DNA of 64,000 nt from contig OX155960.1 in assembly GCA_944548615.1 (NCBI GenBank), forward strand, positions 28,211,798-28,275,797, written 5' to 3'. Below the pieces are notes generated by a model. The model saw only the letters and a program-made list of their open reading frames with translations. It had not been told where the DNA came from and did not search any database. The translations under genes were made by a program, and so were the position numbers. Below, in pieces: positions 45,565 through 55,168 of this stretch (positions within the stretch are counted from its first letter, which is position 1; each line of letters opens with the position of its first letter). Source of the DNA: Micropterix aruncella. Lineage: Eukaryota; Arthropoda; Insecta; Lepidoptera; Micropterigidae.

Positions 45565-46944
45565 ACAGCTAGTTTAAAATCCTGGCTGTCCTTAGCCAAA
45601 CCAGCTGACCCCTCGACTCTCTTCAGGTCCAAACAAAATTTTGGGCTAGCGCTTAAACTGCCCTCTCTGCTCTACGCCAACTCCAGAATAACCAAAAATT
45701 CGATTCTGTGCAATTCCAAAGATCCGGCAATATCGAAGCACGTAATAAGTGGCTGTAGTGATTCAAATGAACTACAAGCCCGCGTAGACTTCCACAAAAG
45801 GTTCCTTACTGGAATCAGCCAGAATGGCACTGGTCTGGGGTATGGCAGTACAACCACGAGCGACGTGGACTTGAAGAAGTCTCTTTTGCGGGGAGATTAC
45901 GACAGCAAGAGTATGGCTCATGCTATTGGCCTTCAATGCCAGAATGATTGGACAACAATTGGTGACTTTTGCATTCCGCCTCCAATGCACTGGAAGGTAA
46001 TGCTCTATGACTGGACGCCAGAGATGCTGAAATTTTATTTGAATGCCTTTCAGCATACACTTCCAGACCCCAGTAACCTCGCTCGTTGGAGCTTTGCCGA
46101 GGATAGTTCTTGTCCCCTCTGTAGCAATACCCCTTGCACAGCTAGACACATTCTAGCTGGCTGCAAGGTGGCCTTAGATCAAGGACGGTACACTTACCGC
46201 CATGACAAAGTTCTCGCTGTTATTCGCGAGGTAATTAGTCTCTCAGTGGCTCGTGCCAACAAGGGTTTGACAGTATCCTCCAAACCCCCAATACAGTTTG
46301 TGCGGGATGGCTCTAAAGGCAAAAAACATTTAACTACAAAACCTTTCTCAATAATCGAGAAAGCTACAGATTGGATTCTGGAGGTTGATTCGGTCTCTAA
46401 GCAGTATAAATTCCCTGAAAGTCTCGGATGCACAGCCCTCCGTCCAGATATAACTCTTTACTCTCTATCTCGGAAGGTGGCTCTTATTGTAGAATTAACT
46501 GTTCCATGGGAATCAAATATCCCAAAAGACCACGAGTACAAATTAAATAAATACCATGATCTTGCAAATGCCGTAACCCGGAACGGCTTCACTGTTCACC
46601 TTCACGCGGTGGAAGTTGGCGCTCGTGGCCTGCCAGCTAAATCTCTATTTCACCTCTTTAAAGATCTTGGCCTTTCCAGAAAAATAATCAAAAAATAATC
46701 AACTCTTTCTTAGAAAAATTATCTAAAACTGCGATTTGCGCATCTCAAATTCTATGGCTTCGAAGGGGGAGTGAATGGGTGGCAAGGTGAACGCTCACAT
46801 GTGGCAAGACAGCTGTCCTAAACCTACCACAGCCGGTTCGTAAGTCCGGAATCCACTGCTCACCCCCCAGAAGTGTAAAAAAAATAGTATTATGATGGGC
46901 CCGACTCCGGTCGGTGAATTCCATGGCAGCTCCGTTTGTATTTA
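45565..46944 (+). mobile_element. RLE retrotransposon copy C (5'-truncated)
   Basis: Starts ACAGCTAGTTTAAAATCCTG, corresponding to 49172 of copy D, i.e. about 140 bp further 3' than the truncation point of copy A. Ends CAGCTCCGTTTGTATTTATT, joined within about 10 bp (GTAAAC) to the first bases of copy D. Confidence 0.92.
45567..46787 (+). pseudogene. C-terminal part of the RLE retrotransposon protein (copy C)
   Basis: Carries the CCHC knuckle and endonuclease block in one frame; near 46690 an 11-bp tandem duplication (AAAATAATCA repeated) shifts the frame and ends it at 46698 instead of reaching the usual SEWVAR C-terminus. RT absent. Confidence 0.85.
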
Positions 46945-46953
46945 TTGTAAACC

Positions 46954-49900
46954 CCCTGATCATCAGGATGACAACAACGAAAGAGTTGTGACAGCCGGAG
47001 AGACGGTGGACGGCGTGAAAGAACGCATCGGGTTGATGGCCTTGCAAGCCAGACCCGATTATTTATAAAGCAAAAAAGAAAAAAAAGGAAATATGCCCCC
47101 AAGCGGCCTATCAGGGGGGGAGAATTCCCGCTACCCCAGTAGAAACCCCAAACAACGACACGGCTAAAACGACACCGGACCTTGCTTGCCCTATCTGCGG
47201 GAAACAATATAAACGATTAGCATGGTTAAATAAACACATTGCTGGGCACGATGATAGCGACGCTGCACGTCAGTGTCTTAAACCGTCGCAAGGAGTCACG
47301 GACAGAGTTGAACCTCACATGTCCCTTGACTCCACATCTGCCCGCAGTTTGTCACCCGACCGGTCTCCTCTACCCGCGCAAATCGTATCCTTCCCTCCTC
47401 TAAAATTCCCTTCACTTGCGAAAGAGGACTGGGAATTTCATAATAATAATTTAACTTCTATTCTTGACCACTCTGTGAACCGTAATGCCCCTGCCAGCGT
47501 CCAGCTGTCATCCTTCCAGGTGGCGGTCCATGAATACTTCTCGGGTGTTTACCCAAAATCTACCCATGTCGACCCGGTTCACAGAGAAAACGCATTTAAG
47601 GCAAAGCTCCGTAGGCAAAAGCGGCTACTTCGTCGCCAGTTACGTGAAGCCAAGAAAGCCGGGGATAAAGCCCTCTGCCACAACTTCTCGCGCGCGTACC
47701 GCTCTATACTAAAACTCATACAGAGCGTAGCAACGCAAAACGACAAGCGCAAGGCAGCATTTCTCAAATCCAAAGAGGAAGCCCGGTTCGACAAAAACCG
47801 TTTTAACTACAGCAAAACGGTTTTGTCTGCCGCCAAGGGAAAAATCCAAATCCCGGAAGATATGGCCACGGAATACTTTTCGACCACGTATGAGGACCCA
47901 ATGCGGCTCCATAATTACAGCCCTCCGCCGGGCATTACACCTCCGCCCCTGCCTACGGTAGCTTTTGCTTCTCAACCTCCATCACTAGATGAGATTCTTA
48001 ATCAAGTAAAGAGGAAGCCGTCGGGCTCTACTCCGGGTCCCGATGGTATTCCCTATTTAGTATACAAAAAATGCCCCTGCCTTCTGCAATATTTAGGATC
48101 CATCTTCCGAAATATATGGAATAGCGGTGTAGTCCCACAGAATTTTGGCCGAGCGACAGTCATCTTAATTCCGAAGGTCCCAGTTTGCACCGGACCAAAG
48201 GACGCTCGGCCCATTGCTCTCACAGACACTGTGGCCAAAATCTTTTTTAGCATAGTCCACACGAGGATGAGCGAATTCATGCACCGGAATGAGTACCTTG
48301 GAGTATCAGTTCAAAAAGGCTTCATGCGCGGCGTCTCGGGCTGCCTCGAGCACAACTCTCTCCTGGCTGCTGCCATCAAGGATGCGAGACAGCACGAACG
48401 CCAAATCAATGTATGCTGGCTCGACCTAGAGAATGCCTTTGGGTCAGTCCGACACAGTCTCCTCCACTTTGCACTCCGCTGGTACAACTTCCCACCAGTC
48501 GTGCGTGACATTGTAGCCTCCTACTACAACTGTCTGACTTTCCATGTTAAAACGCAAGAATGGACTACCCGCTCTATACCATATTCAATTGGACTATTTC
48601 AGGGCTGTTGCCTCTCCCCGACGATCTTTAATATAGTTTTTAATATACTTCTGGAAAGCCTGAGCCAGTTTGACAGGAAGTGGGGCTACCGTTTTAAAAC
48701 AGACGGCCAATACACCTCGTCGTGCCTCGCTTTTGCCGACGACCTAACTTTCATCACCAGAAGCCCCAAGCAGCTTTCCCTGCTATTACAGAAAGTGGAG
48801 CTTTTCTGCGACTGGTCAGGCTGTATAAAAGTGAAGCCCTCCAAATGTTTTTGCCTTGGACTCGCCCGCATGGGCACAAAGTTTACATCCTATGACCCCA
48901 AATTGGTCTATAAGGGCTCTAATATCTCCCTTATAGACCCAAACAATCATTTCAAATTCCTCGGCAGAAAAATCACCCATCAGGGAAAAGACGTCTCGGG
49001 CGATCATGTTATAGAGCATTTCAAAAGTTGCCTGGCGAAAATAGATGCCTTGCTAATCTCTGGCCCTCGTAAGGCCTGGATCTATGACAATTATCTAACG
49101 TCACATTTGTCATGGCCCTTTCTTATTTACGATTTTACCAAAACCCAACTGTCCCGTCTAGATGCACTGGTGACAGCTAGTTTAAAATCCTGGCTGTCCT
49201 TAGCCAAACCAGCTGACCCCTCGACTCTCTTCAGGTTCAAACAAAATTTTGGGCTAGCGCTTAAACTGCCCTCTCTGCTCTACGCCAACTCCAGAATAAC
49301 CAAAAATTCGATTCTGTGCAATTCCAAAGATCCGGCAATATCGAAGCACGTAATAAGTGGCTGTAGTGATTCAAATGAACTACAAGCCCGCGTAGACTTC
49401 CACAAAAGGTTCCTTACTGGAATCAGCCAGAATGGCACTGGTCTGGGGTATGGCAGTACAACCACGAGCGACGTGGACTTGAAGAAGTCTCTTTTGCGGG
49501 GAGATTACGACAGCAAGAGTATGGCTCATGCTATTGGCCTTCAATGCCAGAATGATTGGACAACAATTGGTGACTTTTGCATTCCGCCTCCAATGCACTG
49601 GAAGGTAATGCTCTATGACTGGACGCCAGAGATGCTGAAATTTTATTTGAATGCCTTTCAGCATACACTTCCAGACCCCAGTAACCTCGCTCGTTGGAGC
49701 TTTGCCGAGGATAGTTCTTGTCCCCTCTGTAGCAATACCCCTTGCACAGCTAGACACATTCTAGCTGGCTGCAAGGTGGCCTTAGATCAAGGACGGTACA
49801 CTTACCGCCATGACAAAGTTCTCGCTGTTATTCGCGAGGTAATTAGTCTCTCAGTGGCTGGAACCAACAAGGGTTTGACAGTATCCTCCAAACCCCCAAT

Positions 49901-50543
49901 ACAGTTTGTGCGGGATGGCTCTAAAGGCAAAAAACATTTAACTACAAAACCTTTCTCAATAATCGAGAAAGCTACAGATTGGATTCTGGAGGTTGATTCG
50001 GTCTCTAAGCAGTATAAATTCCCTGAAAGTCTCGGATGCACAGCCCTCCGTCCAGATATAACTCTTTACTCTCTATCTCGGAAGGTGGCTCTTATTGTAG
50101 AATTAACTGTTCCATGGGAATCAAATATCCCAAAAGACCACGAGTACAAATTAAATAAATACCATGATCTTGCAAATGCCGTAACCCGGAACGGCTTCAC
50201 TGTTCACCTTCACGCGGTGGAAGTTGGCGCTCGTGGCCTGCCAGCTAAATCTCTATTTCACCTCTTTAAAGATCTTGGCCTTTCCAGAAAAATAATCAAC
50301 TCTTTCTTAGAAAAATTATCTAAAACTGCGATTTGCGCATCTCAAATTCTATGGCTTCGAAGGGGGAGTGAATGGGTGGCAAGGTGAACGCTCACATGTG
50401 GCAAGACAGCTGTCCTAAACCTACCACAGCCGGTTCGTAAGTCCGGAATCCACTGCTCACCCCCCAGAAGTGTAAAAAAAATAGTATTATGATGGGCCCG
50501 ACTCCGGTCGGTGAATTCCATGGCAGCTCCGTTTGTATTTATT
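46954..50543 (+). mobile_element. RLE (R2/R4-like) retrotransposon copy D, full length and apparently intact
   Basis: 3.6 kb from CCCTGATCATCAGGATGAC to GTTTGTATTTATT. 5' UTR of about 80 bp up to the in-frame stop at 47034, one long frame (47037-50387), and a 3' UTR of 155 bp with a hairpin-forming CCGACTCCGGTCGG segment. No long terminal repeats and no poly(A) tail, as expected for RLE-type elements. The 5' end has a small palindrome (CCTGAT/ATCAGG). The family is present at least five times in this window. Confidence 0.92.
47037..50387 (+). CDS. RLE retrotransposon protein: C2H2 finger, reverse transcriptase, CCHC knuckle, restriction-like endonuclease
   Basis: Single protein for target binding, nicking and target-primed reverse transcription. 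The first ATG is at 47319 (1022 codons), but the frame is open from 47037 and upstream codons encode a C2H2 finger (C-P-I-C at 47187-47198, H-x3-H ending 47249; CX2CX12HX3H), so translation must start upstream, probably at a non-AUG codon. Numbering from 47319: RT with DARPIALTDTVAKIFFSIV, NVCWLDLENAFGSVRH, GLFQGCCLSPT and FADD at 472-475; CCHC knuckle C801-C804-H813-C818; endonuclease RPD (D913) and VELTVPWE (E928). All catalytic motifs are present. The one-finger layout and AT-rich insertion sites suggest an R4/Dong-like clade rather than 28S-specific R2, but clade is inference. Confidence 0.9.
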   Translation, partial: WPCKPDPIIYKAKKKKKEICPQAAYQGGRIPATPVETPNNDTAKTTPDLACPICGKQYKRLAWLNKHIAGHDDSDAARQCLKPSQGVTDRVEPHMSLDSTSARSLSPDRSPLPAQIVSFPPLKFPSLAKEDWEFHNNNLTSILDHSVNRNAPASVQLSSFQVAVHEYFSGVYPKSTHVDPVHRENAFKAKLRRQKRLLRRQLREAKKAGDKALCHNFSRAYRSILKLIQSVATQNDKRKAAFLKSKEEARFDKNRFNYSKTVLSAAKGKIQIPEDMATEYFSTTYEDPMRLHNYSPPPGITPPPLPTVAFASQPPSLDEILNQVKRKPSGSTPGPDGIPYLVYKKCPCLLQYLGSIFRNIWNSGVVPQNFGRATVILIPKVPVCTGPKDARPIALTDTVAKIFFSIVHTRMSEFMHRNEYLGVSVQKGFMRGVSGCLEHNSLLAAAIKDARQHERQINVCWLDLENAFGSVRHSLLHFALRWYNFPPVVRDIVASYYNCLTFHVKTQEWTTRSIPYSIGLFQGCCLSPTIFNIVFNILLESLSQFDRKWGYRFKTDGQYTSSCLAFADDLTFITRSPKQLSLLLQKVELFCDWSGCIKVKPSKCFCLGLARMGTKFTSYDPKLVYKGSNISLIDPNNHFKFLGRKITHQGKDVSGDHVIEHFKSCLAKIDALLISGPRKAWIYDNYLTSHLSWPFLIYDFTKTQLSRLDALVTASLKSWLSLAKPADPSTLFRFKQNFGLALKLPSLLYANSRITKNSILCNSKDPAISKHVISGCSDSNELQARVDFHKRFLTGISQNGTGLGYGSTTTSDVDLKKSLLRGDYDSKSMAHAIGLQCQNDWTTIGDFCIPPPMHWKVMLYDWTPEMLKFYLNAFQHTLPDPSNLARWSFAEDSSCPLCSNTPCTARHILAGCKVALDQGRYTYRHDKVLAVIREVISLSVAGTNKGLTVSSKPPIQFVRDGSKGKKHLTTKPFSIIEKATDWILEVDSVSKQYKFPESLGCTALRPDITLYSLSRKVALIVELTVPWESNIPKDHEYKLNKYHDLANAVTRNGFTVHLHAVEVGARGLPAKSLFHLFKDLGLSRKIINSFLEKLSKTAICASQILWLRRGSEWVAR

Positions 50544-50589
50544 TATTATTGTCTCTTGACGTTCAGCATAATAATATGTGTGTAATGTA

Positions 50590-50595
50590 TTTATT
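50590..50595 (-). promoter_or_regulatory. Candidate poly(A) signal for the - strand gene at 50831
   Basis: TTTATT on + (AATAAA on -), about 240 bp beyond the stop codon, only some 50 bp from the end of copy D. Confidence 0.35.
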
Positions 50596-50830
50596 TATGT
50601 TAAATAAAAACTGTTTGAATTGACTGCATTTTACTATTCTGCAAACTAGGCCGAGGTACCTAATACACAAGACTGAATTCAACCACATTTTAATATATCA
50701 GATAACATTTCATAAACGAGAGCATGCAGTTATTGAAAATCTGCCCCAATGAATAAATTATAAATAAATATAGAAAAGCTGTCTATGTACACAATATATT
50801 CTATGTTATCTTTACAAAATCAATAATAAT

Positions 50831-51205
50831 TTATAGAGTATCTTCCTCCTCCGCCTCATCGACATTTTCCTGGACGTCTTCGACTCGCTTTCCACGTAGG
50901 AGTGAATACTTATCGACAACTCTCAAACCGGACACCTGGATCACTCTTGCTTCCGGTAACTTTGACTCTGTTGCCCATTTAACTGCAGAGCTGCTGTACT
51001 TTTCTTCGTTGGATTGCAAGCCGTAATATGTTGTGAGATCTATACTTCCTTTCTTACTGAAGTAGACTATGCCTATTACGGCGTTGATCGCCGTAAACGC
51101 ATACACCATACTAAGTTTATCTTTCACTGATAAATGTGGCGATCTTCTAGAGACCTGTAGATACTGTTTTATCAATCTTATTATTTTAAACATTTTGACA
51201 AACAA
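50831..51205 (-). CDS. Small single-pass membrane protein, family not recognised
   Basis: 124 residues. A basic N-terminus (MFVKMFKIIRLIKQ, then RR) precedes one hydrophobic stretch (LSMVYAFTAINAVIGIVYF, about 32-50), then a Lys-rich boundary, a polar region with LPEARVIQVSGLRVVDKYSLL, and a strongly acidic C-terminus (VDEAEEEDTL). A basic leader plus one span fits a mitochondrial or other inner-membrane protein, but this is inference. The start has MF-V-KM; the second Met (residue 5) is an alternative. Codon use is clean and the frame is not part of any repeat, which supports a host gene. I do not know the family. Lone exon; no intron evident. Its 3' side abuts the retrotransposon array. Confidence 0.65.
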   Translation of the reverse strand: MFVKMFKIIRLIKQYLQVSRRSPHLSVKDKLSMVYAFTAINAVIGIVYFSKKGSIDLTTYYGLQSNEEKYSSSAVKWATESKLPEARVIQVSGLRVVDKYSLLRGKRVEDVQENVDEAEEEDTL

Positions 51206-51439
51206 TTTGGCCCGAAAAATATTTCATGTAACCCAATGATCACGGACATAACCTAAAATCTTTGCTAAAATTTTTGACATTTGACAATAGACTCAGAGAC
51301 GTGAAGATAGCAAGAAAATCGATATGATAGTATGCAATCCTGTTGCTCGCCGTCGCCAAGGTGTTATATTAGCCAATCATCGTTGCCACAGGACAATCGA
51401 AAAATGTACTTTCTAATGTGGTCTGGGCAAATAGGGGGG

Positions 51440-51560
51440 CGCCAGTTTTGCATGCGGCAATTTTGCACAAATGTCACTTTTGACAGTTCCAAATTTGTTG
51501 AGGGCAGATTTGCAGGAGGCAACCTTGCAGGCGGCAACCTTGCAGGCGGCAACCTTCAGT
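51440..51560 (+). repeat. 15-bp minisatellite (pentapeptide-like), array 1
   Basis: Degenerate then regular units, the last reading GGAGGCAACCTTGCA, GGCGGCAACCTTGCA, GGCGGCAACCTT. Translation gives A-G-G-N-L repeats, resembling pentapeptide-repeat proteins, but the frame (51332-51571) lacks other coding signs. Confidence 0.75.
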
Positions 51561-51566
51561 ACAGTT

Positions 51567-51752
51567 TTTAAGTTTTTCTGTTAGGTTAGGTTAGGTTAGG
51601 TTTTTCTTTCCCTAAAATCGAAGTGACATTAATTACCGGCATCCTTGTAGTGGATGACTTTTATACATGAAATGAAATGAAATGCTATACATCAAACTAA
51701 ACATTAAAAAAAAATGTTTTAAGTTTTTCTGTTAGGTTAGGTTAGGTCATTT
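51567..51752 (+). repeat. Two direct copies of a TTAGG-bearing phrase
   Basis: AAGTTTTTCTGTTAGGTTAG at 51569 and 51721, continuing as further TTAGG units (insect telomere-type repeat, about four and three units). They sit between the two 15-bp arrays, about 150 bp apart. Confidence 0.75.
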
Positions 51753-51759
51753 TGACATT

Positions 51760-51858
51760 TGCAAAACTGCCTTCTGCAAGATTGCCTTCTGCAAAACTGC
51801 CGCCTGCAAGAATGCCGTCTGCAAGATTGCCGTCTGCAAATTTGCCTTCTGCAAGTTT
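51760..51858 (-). repeat. 15-bp minisatellite, array 2 (inverted relative to array 1)
   Basis: Units such as TGCAAGATTGCCTTC; the reverse complement GAAGGCAATCTTGCA matches the unit of array 1 (GGCGGCAACCTTGCA) at 12 of 15 positions. About six units. Interruption-free in the Cys-Lys-x-Ala-x reading. Confidence 0.75.
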
Positions 51859-51864
51859 GATGGG

Positions 51865-53250
51865 ACCCGGCAAATATATATATTTTTTAATTTGGTAATT
51901 TACAATTACCTACAGTAAATGGACATATACAATCACTGTCATAGCCCAGAATCCAGTAGCAAAACACTAATAATATGCTATGCCAGAAACTGTTGCCAGT
52001 GATCATATTTTAATGTCGCCTAACTAGACAATAGCCTGTTCTAAAGCGGGCATTTAAATTGTTGGGGCATGTAAATATATCATTAACCAATATTTTAAAA
52101 AAACTAAGTAATGTAGAATATAGAAAATTTGAGAGAATTTATACACTATAAGAGTTATTATTAATTCTTACAAGCTGCTATATTGAATATAAAATTGATA
52201 ATATAGAAGTGAAATTGATAATATAAAATAATAACTAAAATAAAATGGGAATTAAAATGCAAGACGACATGAAAGATAAAAAAAATGTTAACCATAGCAT
52301 AATCATATTAAAAAATGATGTACAAATAGAAAGTATGTAAGTTAACGTAATTGCTTAAAAATACAGTAATATAATCAAACCTAATTATTATAGAAATTAA
52401 AATTAAGCAAAAAAATAAAAATAAGATTTAAATGAGTACATATAGAAGTATTAAAATAATTATTAAAATAAAAGAAAGTTTCGCAATCCTAAAAGCTTTA
52501 ATAAAGACCAATAATGTCATGAAAATATACTATAAAACCATACATGACATTCCATACATACCATTCAGACATTTATACTCAATGCTTTATCTATATTAAT
52601 CCTCCATTTCTTTATCAACAAGATATAACAGATTTTTTTAATGTTGTAATTGTATTCATAGCCTTGATTGATTCAGAAAGGTGATTATAAATCCTGGAAG
52701 CGATGAATGAGTAGTGGCGCTGTCCGTACGAGTTGTTTTTACGTGGTATCAACTATCAGCATATCTTCTGAGTGCGCTGCTCTCGTATATGTATATCATC
52801 ACTCCCAAAGTTAGTTGACTTTTAAACCGTTCATGTAAAGGCTAATTTAATGTACAGCTGGCTGGTGTCCAGGACATTGCATTGATTAAAAAGTTCATTG
52901 GTGAAGTATCAATACGGCTTACGCGCTATAATCTTCGAGATACATTTTGAGCCACTTCTATTGGGCGGAGGATAGTCGTCGCATAACCTCCCCATTCTAT
53001 TATTTCATAACAAAGAATAGACTGAACGTGAATGGTATGTAGTTTTCAGCATTCCCGGATCTAAAATATTCCTCATCTCTCGGAACATGTATGCTAGTTT
53101 CCGTATTGTAATCGCCAGTATATTAATATACGATAAAAAAAATAATAGACGATACATTCACAAAGTTTCCTTCATAAGTATAACATGGGTTTAAAAAAAA
53201 AATTAATAAATTTGCAGCTTGTTATATTTTTTAATAGTTTCACCACAGTC
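51865..53250. other. Intergenic AT-rich DNA, no gene seen
   Basis: Stop-rich on both strands. Some phrases around 52620-53110 read like the decayed RT-linked tail of another LINE on -, but the resemblance is too weak to call. Confidence 0.35.
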
Positions 53251-53253
53251 ATA

Positions 53254-53610
53254 CTAGAATAGACCGCGGGAGTACGAAGGTGGACTGTGAATGAATGCGA
53301 TAGCGGAATTGAATTAGCTGCACATGGGCCCCCTCTATCCTTGTATAGTCGCTCATGCGCGTTTATCACTCTTTAATTGGAATTATTTTACATACAATTT
53401 CAAACTAAAACACAGCTAAAACAAAAACAAAATTACAACGAACGCTTAAAAGCACATATCAGACATATTATGGCGTCAAAGCGTTGCACTTACTATATTT
53501 ACGTATGTCCCGCGCATGCGCAAGTAAACAAGGATAGATGAGGCCCATATGCAGCTCTCTCTTTCTATTCCTCTGTCGATTTCTCAGACTGGTCACGTGG
53601 TCTATTCTAG
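53254..53610. mobile_element. MITE with CTAGAATAGACC ends and TA target duplication
   Basis: CTAGAATAGACC at 53254 and GGTCTATTCTAG ending 53610, with TA on both sides. The inverted similarity continues about 100 bp inward (GCTGCA(C/T)ATGGGCC, CTATCCTTGT, GCGCATGCG). 357 bp, noncoding. TA duplication suggests Tc1/mariner-type mobilisation. Confidence 0.78.
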
Positions 53611-53664
53611 TATGCTTTGAGTTTTACGGAGGCGGCACACTGGTCCAATGTACGCAACGCATTG

Positions 53665-53766
53665 TGGCATCAGACCCTTGAATTCACATGAAAGCAGACA
53701 CACATCCAACGCAACGTTGCGTGGGATGTGTGTCTGTTATCATGCATATTCAAGGGCCTGGTGGCA
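53665..53766. repeat. About 102-bp near-perfect palindrome
   Basis: The core CAGACACACATCC-A-ACGCAACGTTGCGT-G-GGATGTGTGTCTG (53695-53736) is palindromic with one mismatched pair. The outer arms (CCCTTGAAT/ATTCAAGGG, TGGCAT/GTGGCA) continue it. No spacer at the centre. Confidence 0.85.
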
Positions 53767-53829
53767 TAATATGGAGGAGCAGTGTAGCGCCCTTATACGG
53801 CTATTCGTCGTGGAAGCGGTACGAAAATA

Positions 53830-54830
53830 AAAACGTAGATGAATATTAAATATTTATACTGTTATTGTGCCTCAATTTATTAAAAATAATTATTTAAATT
53901 GAAGAGTGCGCCAACAGGTACATGGAAGTTCGTAAAAATTAGAAACATATGAGATTTATATGTTACAAAAAATAATAAGGCTTTATGTTTGAGACATTTT
54001 ACGGTTTAATATTATTTTATTATATTAGACATAAATAAATAAAAACATTGTTTTTGCTTACAAAAATGGGAACCGAATGGCAAAACCTTAACCTTTAGCT
54101 TATTTGATTCTGTCACCCAACTGGGAATAGCCCGTTCTAGGGTGGACAGGACTCTAATAATATTGCAATAAATTATGTAAAAGTAAAATGCTCATAAAAC
54201 TAAATTGCCCTAAAATATGGTCCCCAAAAAAAACGAACGAAGTAAAACTCAATTCCATTATAAAATCGGAAAAAGACTTAAATAAACGTACAAATTGAAA
54301 TACAGAAAACATTTGCTGCCCACACCCACAAATTGTCGATTTTAGTTGTTGGTTGAATATAGCTATTCAGAAATAACCTATAATTACATATTTTTTTCAT
54401 AATATAGAAACCCCATATTTCGCAATAAAATATCCAAGTGGGTTAGCGGGGGTTGTACAAACTATGTAAATTTTCGGGGTCTTTTATTTAAATAATGCAA
54501 GGAGGGTTTGGACGGCTTAAAATATCGTCGTTTGTTGCAAAAAGTCATTACAAATCTATTGCAAAATTAAGTTAAATGTCATTATATCTTTATTTAAGAG
54601 TCTTCTACGTGTGATGTCGGTAAAGTCATTAAGCGTAAAAATAGGGTTTTATAGTATTAATAAAATAACTTAGTAATAATTTGTCAATAAATCCACGATA
54701 TGTATCTGCTTCAAAATATCAGACAGAAACATTACCTATCTTGTATAACAAAAAAATGATAAAAATCACTTAATCCATTTGCTTGAAACAGCTATTTTCA
54801 AATAATTGTACAATTTTTACATAACGCGAC
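53830..54830. other. Intergenic AT-rich DNA upstream of thioredoxin
   Basis: No recognisable genes or repeats. The thioredoxin promoter should lie in its last few hundred bases. Confidence 0.4.
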
Positions 54831-55001
54831 TGTATGTCCTACGAAGTTTTAATTTCTTGTCTTCTTCCAATCGCTCAATTAATTAAACAACAAACGAATG
54901 GGCTGGAAACAACCGCAATAATTGAACTGTCATTTTGTTTTTTGCCGGGGTTCATTCGCTCTTCCTACGCCTTTCGCACTTTCTTTAATTTAATCTGCAA
55001 A

Positions 55002-55168
55002 ATGAGCGTCATTAAACTATTTCGCTCGTCGGCGTACCTCCAAATCGGTGTACGAAATATCTCGATTACAGCGGCGAACAGAGAAATTTTCAAAATTCAG
55101 AGTCCAAAAGATTTCGAGGAAAAGGTGAAGAATAGCAAGGTACCCGTCGTCGTCGACTTCTTCGCGAC
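55002..55168 (+). CDS. Thioredoxin exon 1: presequence and strand before the active site
   Basis: ATG in the context GCAAAATGAGC. Ends after VVVDFFA plus two bases of the Thr codon; donor GTAAGT. Confidence 0.9.

Noticed and set aside
46954..47036. Hammerhead ribozyme at the 5' end of the RLE element
   Set aside because: A CTGAT and a CGAAA are present, but the CTGATGA core is not; an HDV-like fold could not be established by eye.
40761..50041. Many conserved reverse-strand frames (61-125 codons) across the RLE copies
   Set aside because: They mirror the sense protein and repeat only because the element repeats.
51332..51571. 79-codon frame with pentapeptide-like repeats
   Set aside because: The repeats come from a 15-bp minisatellite whose inverted relative lies nearby; no start context or flanking coding signal.
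54834..55001. N-terminal extension of the thioredoxin frame
   Set aside because: The ATG at 55002 gives a good mitochondrial presequence; the extension is hydrophobic and atypical, more likely 5' UTR.
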